The notes: generated by a model not told the origin, from the letters alone. A stretch of 64,000 nucleotides of DNA from Gracilariopsis chorda (GCA_003194525.1 NBIV01000156.1:62001-126000); one strand, 5' to 3'. Shown: positions 30,102-42,644, numbered from the stretch's first letter. Program-made: numbers and translations.

Positions 30102-32820
30102 ATGCTTTGCACAGTCAGCGGGTATGCACCCGTCCTTCTATCGTGCCTGGTTCTTAGCACAGCTTGCGCACTACAACTTTCAACGTCGTACGAAGAAGGG
30201 CCTCTTCAGTTTGATGACAACGCAGACCTTTACTACACCATTGACAAGGAGAGTCAAACAGCATCCCTCGCGGTCGTTGTCAATGATTCCGACATAATAG
30301 CTTCATCTTTCAATTGGGTAGGTATCGGTTTATCCGAACCCACAGCTGGATCAATGCTTGGTGCGGACGTTGTCACCGCCGAATTCTCCGCAGATGAGAC
30401 CGATTCCTGCACACTCAGGGATAGATACGTCCCATTCTATGCGTACCCTCTCAGGGATACAGTCGGAGATGCAGATTCGGCGTTTCCACTGCCCGACGAC
30501 TGTCAGGATGATGGCAGCTGGACACTGGTTTCATGTATGAGAAGTGAAGAAGATGGTCAAATGATTCTCGAAGTCAAGCGTTCGCTCGCAGCACATGATT
30601 CGCAGGACCGAGAAATCCCCCCCGGTGCGAACAGCGTTATCTATGCCTATGGAGCTTCGTTTGCGTACCACGGCTCGCGTAGAAGCTCTCTTCGTTTGAT
30701 TCTGTACGAAGAAGATGACAATGAGCCGGTTGGAGTAGCCGAAAAGCCACTTCCAGATGACACAGATGGAAGCATACTTGTCGCTGCCACGGGATATGAA
30801 GTGCCAAGTGACAAAGCCACTACGTATGCTTGCACCAGTAAGGTGTTGTCTCTGAATCCAGGTGAGAAGCGCATGATCGTTGCTGCGGAACCAGTGTTAA
30901 ATGCCACGGTAAGTGCCATGGTTCATCATCTTACCTTTTGGCTTTGCAGAGGAGAAGAGTATGCCAAGATGACGAGCAGCACTGTTGAATGCAGTACTGG
31001 AGGTAGTCAAGTTCCGAGCCCGCAAGGAAGTTCGGTAGCTCAATGTGCAACATTCGTTTATGCATGTAAGTATTGACCCTCTTTCTTCCACCGATTAATA
31101 TTCTTGGTCTTTTTCGTGGCATTCTGTGATGTTTAAGCATTGACTAACGGCGCGTGTTGTCTGTTCCGGTGCTTGTTTTGGACATGATCATCTTCGGTTG
31201 GATAAATGAAGATGTGAAAGGAATGAAGCGACTGGTTTTACCACGCGAGGCCGGAATTCTCATCGACGAGAGGGACTACATTTTCGTGATGGAAACCCAT
31301 TATGACAACCCTGATGGACTTCAAGGAAACATCGACTTCAGTGGTGTGAAGGTGCACTATACGAATACAATGAGGGAGCACGAAGCTGGGTCATTGCTGA
31401 TGGGAGATATTCTGGTTTCTCGCTTCAATCAGACTGTGAGAAACGATTTCGAGTATGAGTTCTCCTGCACATCTGCGTGCACAAGGAAGTTCAGCCGACC
31501 TGTGAACTATTATGCAAGTTTTCTGCACATGCACTTGACAGGCAAAGAGATCTACAATAACAGATTCAGTCAAAACGGAACTTTTGTTGAAACTATGAAC
31601 AAGGTAAGTATACTGCTAAATATTGTGCACGACTCGCGGGATGTTAAAAGTCGGTCACATCGTCTTCTAACAAAATTCTTGCACCCTCGATGTTCTAACC
31701 TCAGGTTAACTATTGGAGTGACAGCTTCCAAAACTACATAGTATTCGATCCACCAAAACAGATCAAGCCCGGAGACCAGATGCAAGTCACATGCCTGTAC
31801 GATACCAGGAAAAGACCGAATACCAAATTCGGTCTCGAAACGACCGATGAGATGTGTATGGAATTTGCAGGGTACTGGCCAGTGCAAAGAGACCCCGTAA
31901 CAAATGAGAAGATCAATGTCTGTGCTTATTTCGAAGACTTTCAGAAGAACGCTGTTTCCACGCTTTGTGGTGATCTGGGCAATTTGACGGACCAAACCTT
32001 TATCCCGGAAGCAAACCCTGCCTTCGAGGATACCATTGACGCCCCAACCGACTTCGGGCAAGCTGTGTCCACATGCAGTGCCCCGAAACCATTAACGCCG
32101 TCGGAAACAATTGCACCCGTCACAAGTCTACCTTCGGAAACAGTCGAGCCGTCTCCAGCAGAGCCGACTCCAGAAACGCCGACTCCAGTAGCGCCGACTT
32201 CAGTACAGCCGTCTCCAGTTGGTACAAGTGGCAGCATCACTGATTCAGAGACAACGGACGAGACTGAAGAATCTCAGACTTCTCCTAATGACGACGACGA
32301 CGATGATGATGATGACGATGACGATGACGTTTGTTTCCCAGCTTCTGCGAGCGTTGAGCTACGAGATGGATCGAGGAAACGAATGGATGAGTTACAGATT
32401 GGTGACTCGATTCTGGTTGGTCCTGGTGAATACTCGGAAGTTTTCTTGTTCACACACCGAACGTCCCGTGTTTTGTATCGGTTTGTGCAGCTCACGACTT
32501 CATCAGGAGCCACAGTGAAGTTGACGAGCGGGCATTTCCTTTATTTGAACGGAAAACTGGCGATGGCGGGTAGTGCTCGAGAAGGAGATGAAGTGACCGT
32601 GGGATCTGGAGAGACGGAGATGGTGACAAAGGTGAGTACCGTCGTGGACAAGGGGCTGTTTAATCCGCAAACTATTCACGGCAACATCGTGGTAGATGGG
32701 GTTGTATCCTCCACGTACACGCATACGATTGCTCCTATGATGGCACATGGACTGTTGGCCCCGTTGCGAGTATTGTATAGGTGCCTTGGGATGTTGGCCC
32801 TCGTTCCCCAAAGTGCTTAA
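30102..32820 (+). CDS. Secreted DOMON / Cu type II monooxygenase with C-terminal Hint domain, copy B
   Basis: Predicted CDS is join(30102..31065,31212..31603,31705..32820), 823 residues, with introns of 146 and 101 bp at the same positions and phases as copy A and exon 2 of identical length (392 nt). Domain order is the same: signal peptide, DOMON (FNWVGIGLSEP), copper core (MVHHLTFWLC, THYDNP, LHMHLTG, DEMCMEF), the 15-bp-repeat linker (32148-32222), 13 Asp, then Hint from Cys662. Exons 1 and 2 are about 70% identical to copy A at protein level by eye, but exon 3 is almost identical. The last ten residues differ again. The genes are about 14 kb apart on one strand, a tandem pair separated by TE-rich DNA. 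All expected copper ligands are present, so it is probably active. Confidence 0.85.
31805..32765 (+). repeat. 961-bp segment nearly identical to 17949-18909
   Basis: The partner of the exon-3 segment in copy A, at a constant offset of 13856 with no indels. It includes identical synonymous codon choices through the 13-Asp tract. Confidence 0.9.
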
Positions 32821-33440
32821 GAGTTCGCATTTACTAGAATTTGGATTGGATTGTCAATCCCAATCTGATTAGAACAGGATCCAATCCAGCAGACATTGCG
32901 CAAATGGCACAAGCTGGGCGGGAAGGCTGCTGATAAGTGGTCTCTGCAATTGGTGAAGTGGTTCGTTCTCAGAGAAGAAGGGTTGCACGTTTCCTTGCTT
33001 ACTCTCTTATACTGAGCAAAGTTGCTAGCATCATTAACCTGGCCCCAGGGGCCAGGTTAATGAAGCTAGCAATCGTCCTCAGCATGATGCGCCTGTTCCA
33101 GATTAGGCAAAGAGTTAAATAAAAGAAGTCAGAATATCGTCATTGACTCGGACCCAGGAAGACGAACGCTGTCAAGATCACCATTCCCGTATTATATAGC
33201 GTTTCTACCCTTGGCACTAATCGGTATCGGAATGTACAAAGAGGGCTCCCCCCAGGATAAAGGGCATCAGGGAAATGCTATGGTTATACCCCTTCCTTCG
33301 GAACAGGTTGTAACAGTTGAACTGTCTTCAAATCCTAATTGAAGTAGTGCAGTTCGAAATGAGCGTAGAAGGTCTGAATGATTAGAAAGACTGGCATACA
33401 TAAGCGAAGCAGATGCTCTCTACGTGCTATACAAGACGGT
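32821..33440. other. Intergenic, no gene seen
   Basis: Holds the 3' flank of copy B and the 51-bp palindrome at 33022-33072. The only open frame over 60 codons (32937-33122) spans the palindrome and has no family resemblance. Confidence 0.5.
33022..33072. repeat. 51-bp palindrome with one mismatched pair
   Basis: TTGCTAGC...AACCTGGCCCC, a central A at 33047, then the reverse complement; only the 33030/33064 pair fails. Confidence 0.95.
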
Positions 33441-33489
33441 CATCGACAGCTCAGAGGAACAGTTTGTAATAAAGAGAGATCCCAGTCAG

Positions 33490-33640
33490 GGATGGAAGCA
33501 ATCCGAGGGCGAGTATGATGGGCAATCCAATTCGCGATTGCAATCGCACTGCTTTACTGCCCATCAGATTGTAATCCTCTTAGCTACATTCCCATCAGAT
33601 TGCAATCTTCCGGAATAAAGCAATCGGATTGCAATCTGTC
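33490..33640. repeat. Cluster of GATTGCAATC-type motifs, 3' side of hAT copy 1
   Basis: Repeated forms of CAGATTGCAATC / CAATCGGATTGCAATC, including the 14-bp palindrome GCGATTGCAATCGC at 33534-33547 and copies near 33565, 33595 and 33625. Similar clusters flank the other side of this hAT remnant (35770-35870) and the 3' end of the second copy (36050-36112). hAT elements commonly have such subterminal transposase-binding repeats. Confidence 0.7.
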
Positions 33641-33679
33641 ACGGTAAAACCAACCATCATAGAAACCATATTGTTTTTC

Positions 33680-35420
33680 TTAGCTGTCGCCTAATTTAAC
33701 CATTCCCATTGCCTCCTTAACCAGTCCAACATCCCAGAAGCGGCGATTTACGCGAAGAAACAAAATAGCTTCAAACACTTGCGGACAAGTTTTCATCCGA
33801 TTGTCGGTGAGAATCTTGTCTGCAATAGACCACAAACGTTCCATCTCGGCCACTGACCCCAATATAAAATCACAGTTCATGTAAAGAGACTCTGACACTT
33901 TCCTTCGACGACTATAGTGATTCAAATGCTCTTTGTAAGACTGCATTGATGTTACATTGTTGAAATCATCTTCATCATCCGTACTACTGACAGAGTTTAA
34001 CAAACGAACACAAGCATTCTTTTCAGCTGCCGACATAGCTGTAACGCGGTTCCCTTGTATCTTACATACACTCATTTCAAGCATACAGTCCTGTAGAATT
34101 TCAGATTCACATCCAATGTATTTGTTCTTCAAGAAACAAAGATGAAAAGGAGAACTGGAATATCTAAACCCAGAGCGAAATCAGCAAACAAACAGTCCAA
34201 AACATTTTGAAAGTAAAAGAGGGAAAATTATTTCGTTTGTAACTCTCGTGTAGCAAAATAAGTTTGATGCAGTTGTGCGCAATAGCGTTCTACTTTCTTC
34301 TTGAAATTAACACTAGAGTTAACGTGCAAATCAAATCTTATGTCATTGCTTACTTTTATAAGCTCATCTCGGATTCGGAGAAAACATTGCAGCATTTTTA
34401 GTTTCCCAGACCGCCTAGATTTGTTGTGCAAAACAGGACGGACGTCTATTATGTTCCGCAAAATAGCAGCGTTACGGAGTCTCCGTTTTCAGTTTGCCAT
34501 AGTCTCATCAACAAGCGCTAACGTTTGCGCAAGATCAGCAGTCATTTCAACCATGTAGTTAACTTCCAAATTTAGCAAATGACTTCTGCATCCCACATGG
34601 GGAATTTTCAGAAACCGAACAACCTTTTTGTTAGCAGCACAGTTGTCTGCCGCTTGACAGATCACCCAGGATGATGCATCTACATCATAGAAGTTAAACT
34701 AATTTTGATATATTTGGCACGCGGTGCAGCTATGAAATCGACAGCTTCTAGAAAGCCGTAGTTGAGAACATCTGAGGAGACTTCCTCGGACTCAGCATGT
34801 GCCATGGGGCTGCAAAAAAGTAGTGCAAACTCCACAAAGCTTCCATTATCTGTACTAGACTGCGAATAGAATGTTTGTTTCGTCAGGTCATACGATGCAA
34901 AGAGACCAATGTATTACCCGCCCCTATATGTCCATCCGTCGTGGGATATAGCTCCACACCTAGCACTATGCAACTGAACCAAAATTCTCTTTTCCACCAA
35001 CTCTTTCACCTTAATCATTGTCTTGCGAATTGTAGAACGCGCGAAGTGTTTACTGTGCTTCGAAATTTTTTGAAAGTTAGCATCCTCCACAATTGTGAAC
35101 GGTAAATTGTTCACAACAATGAGCTCATTGTATTCATTCATTGCCTTTGCTCTTGGAGTTATCTTGACAAAAAATTGTGTAAGAGTGCTTTAATGTAAAA
35201 CCTGATCCTCTTGTTTCATAAAATCTCGATACATGTCCAATACAATCGTGTAGTCGGCATCTGCAATGCAAGTGCAAAGATGTCGGTACGGATTGTAAAA
35301 ACCTTTGCCCTTTTGAAAGCTTATTTCACCGCAAGGTTCACAGCATTGAAAATTGGGGCATTGAAAGACTAACTGGGCTTTGATCTTTATCGTAGGCGTC
35401 TTCGATTTAGTGGTGTTCAT
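33680..35420 (-). pseudogene. hAT-type transposase remnant, copy 1
   Basis: Read on the minus strand, 35420-35142 carries a BED-like zinc-finger start with a Cys/His array. After a TAA at 35190-35192 the same frame continues to 34914, with NNLPFTIVED, a family hallmark, and ISHDGWTYRGG. Further frames give a central part (34461-34228, LHNKSRRSGKLKMLQCFLRI) and the C-terminal dimerisation region (34132-33680, NCDFILGSVAEMERLWSIAD, MKTCPQVFEAILFLRVN, FWDVGLVKEA). At least two frame changes and several stops separate them, so this copy is dead. The second copy at 36.1-37.7 kb has the same C-terminal motif. Confidence 0.8.
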
Positions 35421-35780
35421 TTAGGTGCGTTTGAATTTTGCCAAAGTGTAAACGACTTGCTTGGGTGCTGGTATCGATTTGGAAGGGGCTATTGTTGCTC
35501 ACCGTAAATCAGAAAGGAATGTGATGGTTTGATAACGCTTGTCCTCGCGTAATATTGTGCCACAGACAAAGTCGTCAGGAATCAGTGTATTGGTCTAGCA
35601 ATCGTCAGCTTATCTTCTACATTTGCTTCTAATTGCTTATGCAAACGTAACGAGCTGTATTAAGAGGTTTGCCAACATTGTCACGACGTTTATGTCGATT
35701 AGTGACGGTTATGGTTTTAAGCGACGTTACTACAGATTCTATAGTCCAAGACTTGTAGACTACCTTCTGCCAGATCGATG

Positions 35781-35825
35781 GCAATCTGATGGGCAGGAGT
35801 GCTGAAATAGCACCCATCAGATTGC
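35781..35825. repeat. Subterminal hairpin, 5' side of hAT copy 1
   Basis: GCAATCTGATGGG (35781-35793) pairs perfectly with CCCATCAGATTGC (35813-35825) over a 19-nt loop. Its words match, in reverse complement, the motif cluster at 33490-33640, as expected for inverted terminal regions of one hAT element. Confidence 0.8.
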
Positions 35826-36141
35826 AATCGTCCAGGACACCTGCAATCGGGAATTGCAATCCAATCGATTGCGTTCCACCCCTGATCCCAGTCGTTGCGC
35901 AAGTGGTGGCCTCTAATCGGGATAGAGGTGTAACCAATCTGAGCGGAAGGAGAGTGGAGTTCCCACGATAGATTGCAATCGTAGTTGCAATGTCTCTCGG
36001 AAAGCTGCATGCAGACTGCAATTCATTAACGGGAGAGCAATCCGATTCCAGCACGCAAAGAAGAAAGCAATCCGATTGCAATCTCTCCGAATAAAGCAAT
36101 CGCATTGCAATCCCTTAAAAAATGTCATATAGCTCTTTAAT

Positions 36142-37734
36142 TTATCGTAACGCACACTCCAAACCAAATTTCACCCACATCGTCCCACTACCGCTTGCAG
36201 GAATACAAGAAAACGCTTGTTGAACGAGTTGCACATCCCAAAACCTAGCATTCAAACGTAAGAATATCATGGCCTCAAAAAGCTCCGGAGTGGCTTGCAT
36301 TCGGTTATCAGTTAACATTTTGTCGGCTATGTGTAGTGCAATACCCCGAGATGGGAGCAGACACACAAGGGTGTTCGACGTCCTCCTCTGTGAGGGTAGC
36401 GCAGCGGCAAAACCACCTGTGGTGAGCACACGAAGCCGGGTGTAAGACCGGGACTCACCGTCACGACTAGCGTACAGGTGTAGAAACCAAGACAGACCAC
36501 GAAGTGGGAAAGCGGAAAATGCAGCGACACACGAGTGGTGGGCGACGCGCAAGAGCGGTGCGGTGTCCACACGAGTGGGGCAGTGGTAGCGGAGCAACGG
36601 TAATCACCGGTATTCGCAGAAACAACGACACCTGTATACGGGACAAAAGAACAATAACCGCTGTAAAAGCGTGCACAGAAACAAACACAGTAGTGGTAAG
36701 AATGTGCTGAAGCTCCACGAGGTGGGTAACTAGGCCTTCAAAGAATGGCGTCTCTCCAGATGGAGGTGGACACTCACCAGGGAACCTGAGTTAGAGCCAG
36801 ACACTCGCTTGTTGCGTTTACTTTGACCCGGGCAGCCGGAGCTCACACACATAAGTAGTGGTGGCCCGCGCCCTGACAGTACAGTAGTAATTAACTAATA
36901 ATATCCCTAAAGGGGTGCGAAACTCTACACACGTGTGGCACAAGCCAGCAATGCTGTGCACTACACTTGTCAACCAAATTGGGGCCCTTCAAACGGAAAC
37001 AACATACCGGTGTAACACTCATACTCCATGGTAGAGAGGTTAGCATCGCCAACGCGGAATATGACTGCAACACGTGCTGATACCGCTATTAGCGTTGCAC
37101 TTCACTATGGACCACAGTTACTCCACTTCTGCCATAGACCCCAGAATGAAGTCACAATTCCTAATTTCTGACTCATCATTAACCTTACGGCCCTTCCAAT
37201 TCTGCAAACGTTGCTTCTACGTAGATAAAGAATTTGCAGAACCACATGCATCATTGTTTGAAATTTTCACTGGAACAAGTAGACCTTGATATGACTGCAG
37301 TTTTTCATTCGTCAGCGCAAACTCCCGTTTCTCTTGAATTTTGCTGGCGCACTCCGAAACGTAGGATTCTCTAGTAACTTGGAATGCCTGGATGTGTATT
37401 TATCCTTCAGGAAACATAAATAAAACGGAGATTCGTTATCACTGACACCCGTTTTAACATCAGCGACAAGCATATTCAAGATATTCTGGCAGATACTGAA
37501 AGGTAGCTTTATTGCTGGAAGCTCCTTCATCACATATTCAATTTGCTGCATGTGCCCACAATACTGTTCAACTTTATGCCTAAATGGAGCACTGGAATTG
37601 GCGCAAAGATCCAAACCTTCATTCTCACAAACAGCGATCAGATCAATTCGAATTCTTAAAAACCTATGCAGCATCAGAATCGTTCCTGACCAGCGGGTAT
37701 GATTATACTTTTCTATGCAGGCATTGTGGAACAA
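36142..37734 (-). pseudogene. hAT-type transposase remnant, copy 2, split by a solo LTR
   Basis: The minus-strand segment 37734-37312 carries the central region (HNACIEKYNHTRWSG, then MLHRFLRIRIDLI). Downstream sequence to about 37110 retains CDFILGSMAEVE, with a stop where copy 1 has Arg, and LWSI. The rest of the C-terminus (DKMLTDNRM, ATPELFEAMIFLRLN, FWDVQLVQQA) resumes at 36330 and ends at 36142. The interruption is an LTR insertion with a CTATG target duplication. The motif order and residues match copy 1. Confidence 0.8.
36331..37104 (-). mobile_element. Solo LTR (774 bp) inside hAT copy 2
   Basis: The insert starts TGTAGTGCAA and ends TTGCACTTCA, a TG..CA pair in a short imperfect inverted repeat. 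It is flanked by CTATG at 36326-36330 and again at 37105-37109. Removing it restores the hAT reading order across the site. No internal coding sequence is present, so it is most likely a solo LTR left by recombination. Its strand cannot be set by sequence alone; I give minus only because neighbouring elements run that way. It does not resemble the other LTRs in the window. Confidence 0.8.
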
Positions 37735-37746
37735 TGTGGTACGACT

Positions 37747-38225
37747 AATTGGGTGTCCAGTACTAGCTGCATAGTCCGTTTGGATAGTCTTTGGCGGGAG
37801 CGCGGTGAGGGCTCAAGTTGAAAGAGGGAAGTTGGGTAACCTTATGGAGGTAGCATCACCAAACCACTAGAAACACGAACTATCCAGACGGGCTAACCGT
37901 AACTAGTTAGTAACGTTGATTGTAAGACCAACACGGGCTATTAGAGCATGAATAATCTAAGCTAAACCAAAAGATTTACTTCACAAACCAACTGGTATCA
38001 TACTTAGGTAAAGGTTCTTACCTTTACTATGCTTGGAAAGAGAGCACTTCAACCACCTTAAGGGTGATTGGAGCTCAACCTCACATGCACTTTGCTACGC
38101 AGCATACGTTGGAGCCAGCCTTGGTGGCATGGCCTCACCGCACAGTAGCGGGGTGTCACTACTTATCTAAAATAGTTGAGTACATCATCACTCTAATTAG
38201 TTAGCCCCTGTCGCCCACTTAGCAT
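37747..38225. repeat. Long dispersed repeat, copy 1 (possible LTR of an older gypsy element)
   Basis: From TGTCCAGTACTAGCTGC to GTTAGCCCCT this aligns, in direct orientation, with about 59880-60366. Its last 15-20 bp lie beyond the copia element (43689-43703), so copia inserted near its right end. Both copies are bounded on both sides by AATTGG. Identity is modest (about 70% by eye), so the pair is old. Confidence 0.65.
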
Positions 38226-38406
38226 TGTGAAGAAGTGTGTGGCCGGCAGAAAGCACAGACTGTGCCGCCGGCCGCTCCTTTATAGACTCTATGTTCTAAT
38301 TTTTTTGTTATCCTAAGAAAGGAGAGTAATGAATGCAGTCTCAATTCGGAGTTGCATTGTAATTTAGAGAATTACAATGCACCTCTCTCTAATTCTACCC
38401 CTCACA
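38226..38406 (-). repeat. 3' LTR of the copia element
   Basis: 181 bp, TGTG...CACA on the plus strand. It contains the internal palindrome ATTGTAATT-TAGAG-AATTACAAT, shared with the other LTR. Confidence 0.9.
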
Positions 38407-38671
38407 CAATCCTTCGCAAACAACTCTAGATGTTTTGCGCTGGAAACAGAAAACACGAGATAAAAACTATGCTAAGTGAATAGCTTAACGGCTACCGTTA
38501 AAAACCTCTTGTACCAGTAAAAAACTAGTAGGAAAAATATCTGCGTACATTAGGAAAAGGTATAGCACTTGCTTAGTTCGACTTTCTCAAAATCTTTTTC
38601 CAAAAGTTCTGCAAACGTTCACAACACAAAAAAAGAACAAAAAACAAGGTTAGAAATGTAGTAAAAGGAGA

Positions 38672-40126
38672 TTATCTCAAACCGCAAAGTATAGAAAGCT
38701 TATATAAGTGGTCTTGAGAAACAGCTTTCGTCATAATGTCCGCTGGTTGAACTTCGCTTCGTATCTGCGAGACACTTAGGACCCCGGACTTCACAAGTTC
38801 CCTAACATGATGGAACTTCAGGGCAATATGTTTGTTCCTTTCAGAAGTCTTGGACGCATTCACAATAGAATTTGCAGTGGAGCTGTCGGTACTAATACAA
38901 ATTGGATACATGTCATTCGGTTCATCTTCGAGAATGGTACCATTTTGAAGCTCCCAAAATAGTCTTCGTAACCACAATAGCAGCTTCCCATAGTACGACA
39001 GAGCAATGTATTCAGCTTTTCCAGAAGACAAAGCAATGATCGTTTGCTTCTTCGTCGTCCATAATACGGGTCCGTCATTCACCTTCACTAGTATGCCAGT
39101 TGTAGACTTTCTAGTTTGGCGACAACCAGCCCAGTCAGCATCACAGAATGCTTCCATCGAAGCACGACTCTCTGACGGGAAGTATAGGCAAAGGTTCTTT
39201 GTGCCTTTCAAATATCTTAAGACGCATTTTGCCAGTGCAAGGTGCCTATGACAAGGATTATGTACTTGTCTCGCCAACATTGATGCCGCGAACATAATAT
39301 CAGGCCTCGATGCCACTGCCAAGTACATCAGGTGACCAACCAATTTACGGTATTTTCCATGAAGCAATGATGGAAGAATTGTTTCACCATGACCTGTCGC
39401 TGAAACAGTAGAAGGAGACGGTAATGGAGTCTTTGCCGGTTTCGCATTGTAAAGATTGTAATCCCGAAGTAGTTTCTCCACATACCTCTCTTGGCTTGCA
39501 CGAATGCCATTTTTATCTCTTTTTAGTTCCAGACCAATGAAAGACTTGGCCTCACCAATAAGTTTTACCTGAAACAGTTTCTTCATTTCGGCCTTAAAGT
39601 CTTCCAAGAGAGCCTTTGAATCGGACAGAGTGAGAATGTCGTCTACAAAGACGACAATAATTATTGTGCCACTTCCTGACCTGTAAATGTACAGTCTACT
39701 GTCCGTCTTCGACTGTTTAAATCCCAGTCGAACTACCTCTGTGTGCAAGAGAGATCCCCAAATTTGTCCCGCTTGCTTTGCACCGTAAATGGATTTCAAC
39801 AGTAAGCAAACTTTACCAGGAACATAGGAAGAGCCCGAGGCATTCTGGGGTTGCTCCATTATCAACGGATCTTCTAGTTCACCATAAAGATAAGCGTTGC
39901 TTATATCCATTGTCTCCAAAAGCAGATTCTGTGCGGCTGCCTTGGCTAACGCTAATCGGAATGTTTCGAGCCGAGCCACAGGTTCGTACAGATTGTCAGG
40001 ATCGTAGTCCAAATATGGTCTTTGCATGTCACCTCTTACGACACATCGAGCTTTGGGGAGAATTTCTGGAGGACTTATGCTTATGTGTTTCCCGTTAAAA
40101 GTCCACAGAAATGGAAGAGGTTTCAT
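38672..40126 (-). pseudogene. pol: Copia reverse transcriptase / RNase H region of pol
   Basis: 484 open codons with RVT_2 features: LETMDISNAYLYGEL, LLKSIYGAKQAGQIW, the FVDDIL catalytic motif, SRPDIMFAASMLARQ, then RNase H with EAFCDADWAG, KSTTGILV, ALSSGKAEYIAL and KHIALKFHHVRELV. It is in frame with the integrase upstream; only a TAG at 40151-40153 separates them, at a position where copia pol usually has Trp, consistent with TGG to TAG. Without that stop, integrase-RT-RH would be one polyprotein. Confidence 0.9.
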
Positions 40127-40150
40127 TCCTGCCTTCCTGTCAATGAGTCT

Positions 40151-41839
40151 CTAATTTTTTCTTTCGACGAGAGCATCGTATTCCCTGTTGATTGCTTCTG
40201 CCCATACGGGAATATGTCTTGCTTCCTCGAAGTTGTTTGGTATCTTAAACGAGTTGTTTTCATCCAAGGAGCGAGAGTGTGCAACTAAGCAGTGGACGAG
40301 AGCTGCTTCATAGTACTCTTCTTCCTCTTCATCGAGTCGCTGCTCGGCTTCTGTCCGGCCCAAGGACGAGAAGTCAAGTAGCTTGTTGATGGATGGTAGA
40401 TATTCCTTTGACACCTTGAAGTCCTTTTGCCTGACCATGATCACCTTTTCTGTGGAAGGGATGGAAACTCTGTATAACGTTTGAGTGCTTTCCATTCCAA
40501 CGAAGTGTCCCTTCAAAGATCGGGGTAGTAACTTCTTGTTTGGTACAGAGTCAGGACGATAGATATACGCATGACCTTCTTGTCCGAACTTAAGTAGAGT
40601 AGAGAACTCGGGCCTTTTACCAAACCATTCCGTGTAGGGGACCTTCATGTTGAATCTGGAGTTTGGTAGACGGTTCCGTATCCAATTTGCATGGGATATG
40701 GCTTCTTCCCAAAGCGTTAGAGGTAGTTTGGATGCGTAAAGAAATGTTCGAGCCGTCTTCCACAAATCCTGAATGATTTTCTCAGCAGCTCCGTCCGACT
40801 CGTGTGCATAGGGTGGTGTATATTCAAGGATTATTCCGTTGTCCAATGCATAAGTGACGAACTCGTTCGCTTTATTCTCACCCGCTCCGTCAAGGCGAAC
40901 GCGGTATAGACGGTTCCTTGGTTGTTCATTTTCCGCGAGAGCCTTGTACCACTTTATGGAGACGAAGAATTGTGATTTAGTCAATAGGAAGTAAAGCGAC
41001 GATGCTCTTGTGGCGTCATCAAGGAGTACCTGCATGTACTTTGATCCTTGTAATGACGGTGGGGTGATGGGACCAGTTAGGTCTGTGTGCGTGAGCTCCA
41101 GTGGGGAAGTCGCTAAGGATGAGGATCGTTGTAGTGGAGCACGTCTCGATCCCGCTTTTAAGCATGATGTGCAATGGATGTTTTGAACATCGGACTTCGA
41201 GAGATCGGGTACACCGTTGGACTGGTGGACGGTAGAGAGTAGTCGATCTTTTCCAGGATGCCCAAGCTTTTCGTGCCAGTCTTTCGCTGTATCTCCAGGT
41301 GTTGTAAAATTGGCTTGAGCACGAGGCGGAGGGATTGGGTTTGGTAGTGGATAAAGTCCGTTCTTCGCCGTGCATTGGTGAAGCAGAGCTTGGTTTCGAG
41401 AATCCTTTATGATAAACCCGGTAAAGGTATTATCACTGCTGAATGTGACAGTAGCATAATCTGCAAGTACTGATAGAGAGACGATATTTGAATCAAATGA
41501 CGGAGTGTGTTTTGCAGGTAAGGATATTCCATCTCCCAAAGGCAGCTTGATCGTTCCTGTCCCTCTTATCTCAGACTCTCTGTCGCATGTACGCACTGAT
41601 TGATTCTCCACCGCTTTATAATCCCAGAAGAGGGTTCTATCGTTAACTAAAGCATGACTGGCGCCGCAGTCCAGCCATGTAACTGCCCCATGTTCGTGAA
41701 CAGATAGCTTTGCCTGTGTTATCGCAACAAATCCACGAGGCTCGGTGTTCTGTCTATCCGGGTTGGTCTTGCTGGAATTTCTTCCGTTGGAGTCCCATTC
41801 CTTCGATCTGAAGTTGTCATTACGTATTTGGTTAAAAGA
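40151..41839 (-). pseudogene. pol: Copia protease and integrase region of pol
   Basis: The frame opens after a TGA at 41840-41842. It holds the protease site near 41671 (WLDCGASHALVND; the usual DSGA reads DCGA, which may impair it), the GAG-pre-integrase zinc region (KDWHEKLGHPGKDRLL, CTSCLKAG) and the integrase core with its D, D and E in HTDLTGPI, RLDGAGENKANEF and SDGAAEKIIQ. It ends with the RT-proximal linker at the TAG of 40151. The frame upstream of the TGA continues into the zinc knuckle. Confidence 0.85.
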
Positions 41840-42644
41840 TCATTTCCGGTAATTCTCGTTTGGTTTGGAATGTTTTCTCCAACGACATTCGGATCGAATG
41901 TGGCTGGGTCTTCCACAATGCCAGCATCGAACCGTTGTGGATCTCCTACGCGGTTTTTGAATTGCGGTCTTGGGAATTCCGCGAGGCCATATGGGGGTAT
42001 TGGGAACCACTTTGTATACCAGCGGTCTTGATGGTACTAGTAGAATCACGATGTTTACGGCGATCCATTTCAGATCTTATCAACGAGACCACCTGGTCGT
42101 GTTCCATGTGATTGGCATCTGCAAGTAATGTGATTGCCATTAAAGAGTCTGGTAAGGTTCTCAATAAACAAGCTGTTCGCTCCTTGTCGGGTAATGGAAC
42201 TCCGAGACGAGCGAGCTCAAGGAATATTCTTTCCATTTCATGAAGATGTTCGAGAATGTTCCCGTCGTCCTTGAACACAAGACTGTTGAGACGTTGACGA
42301 AGATTCATTTTCGTTTGAATGTTGTCCTTTTTGTACGTAGTCTCAAGCTTGGTCCAAACATCTAATGCAGAACATTGCGTTCTTTCAAGAAGCTCTGAAA
42401 CGGCAACAATTGGCTGAGTGCCATGGTTCTGCACAATATGTGATCGTGCTTTTCTATCCGCGTCGTCCCATCGGCGGCGAGCTTGGGCAGAGCTCTCACT
42501 TTCCAATGGGCGGGCCTCCGTTAATACAAAGAGAACTTGGTCAGCGTTCATTATGTCTCGAACATATATTCTCCATGTGTAATAGTCCGCGGATCCCTTA
42601 GGGCGTGGGATTGTTCTCTTGCCTTCTTCTCTACTTCCACTCAT
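41840..42644 (-). pseudogene. gag: Copia gag with zinc knuckle, frameshifted
   Basis: ATG at 42644 opens a UBN2/copia-type Gag (SADYYTWRIYVRD, ALDVWTKLETTYKKDN, LRTLPDSL). The frame ends at 41946. The CCHC knuckle (CWHCGRPSHIRSEC) is encoded in an overlapping frame (42049-41840), the same frame as pol. The gag-pol shift between 42049 and 41946 could be programmed or a damaging indel; copia elements usually have one frame, so damage is more likely. Confidence 0.85.
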
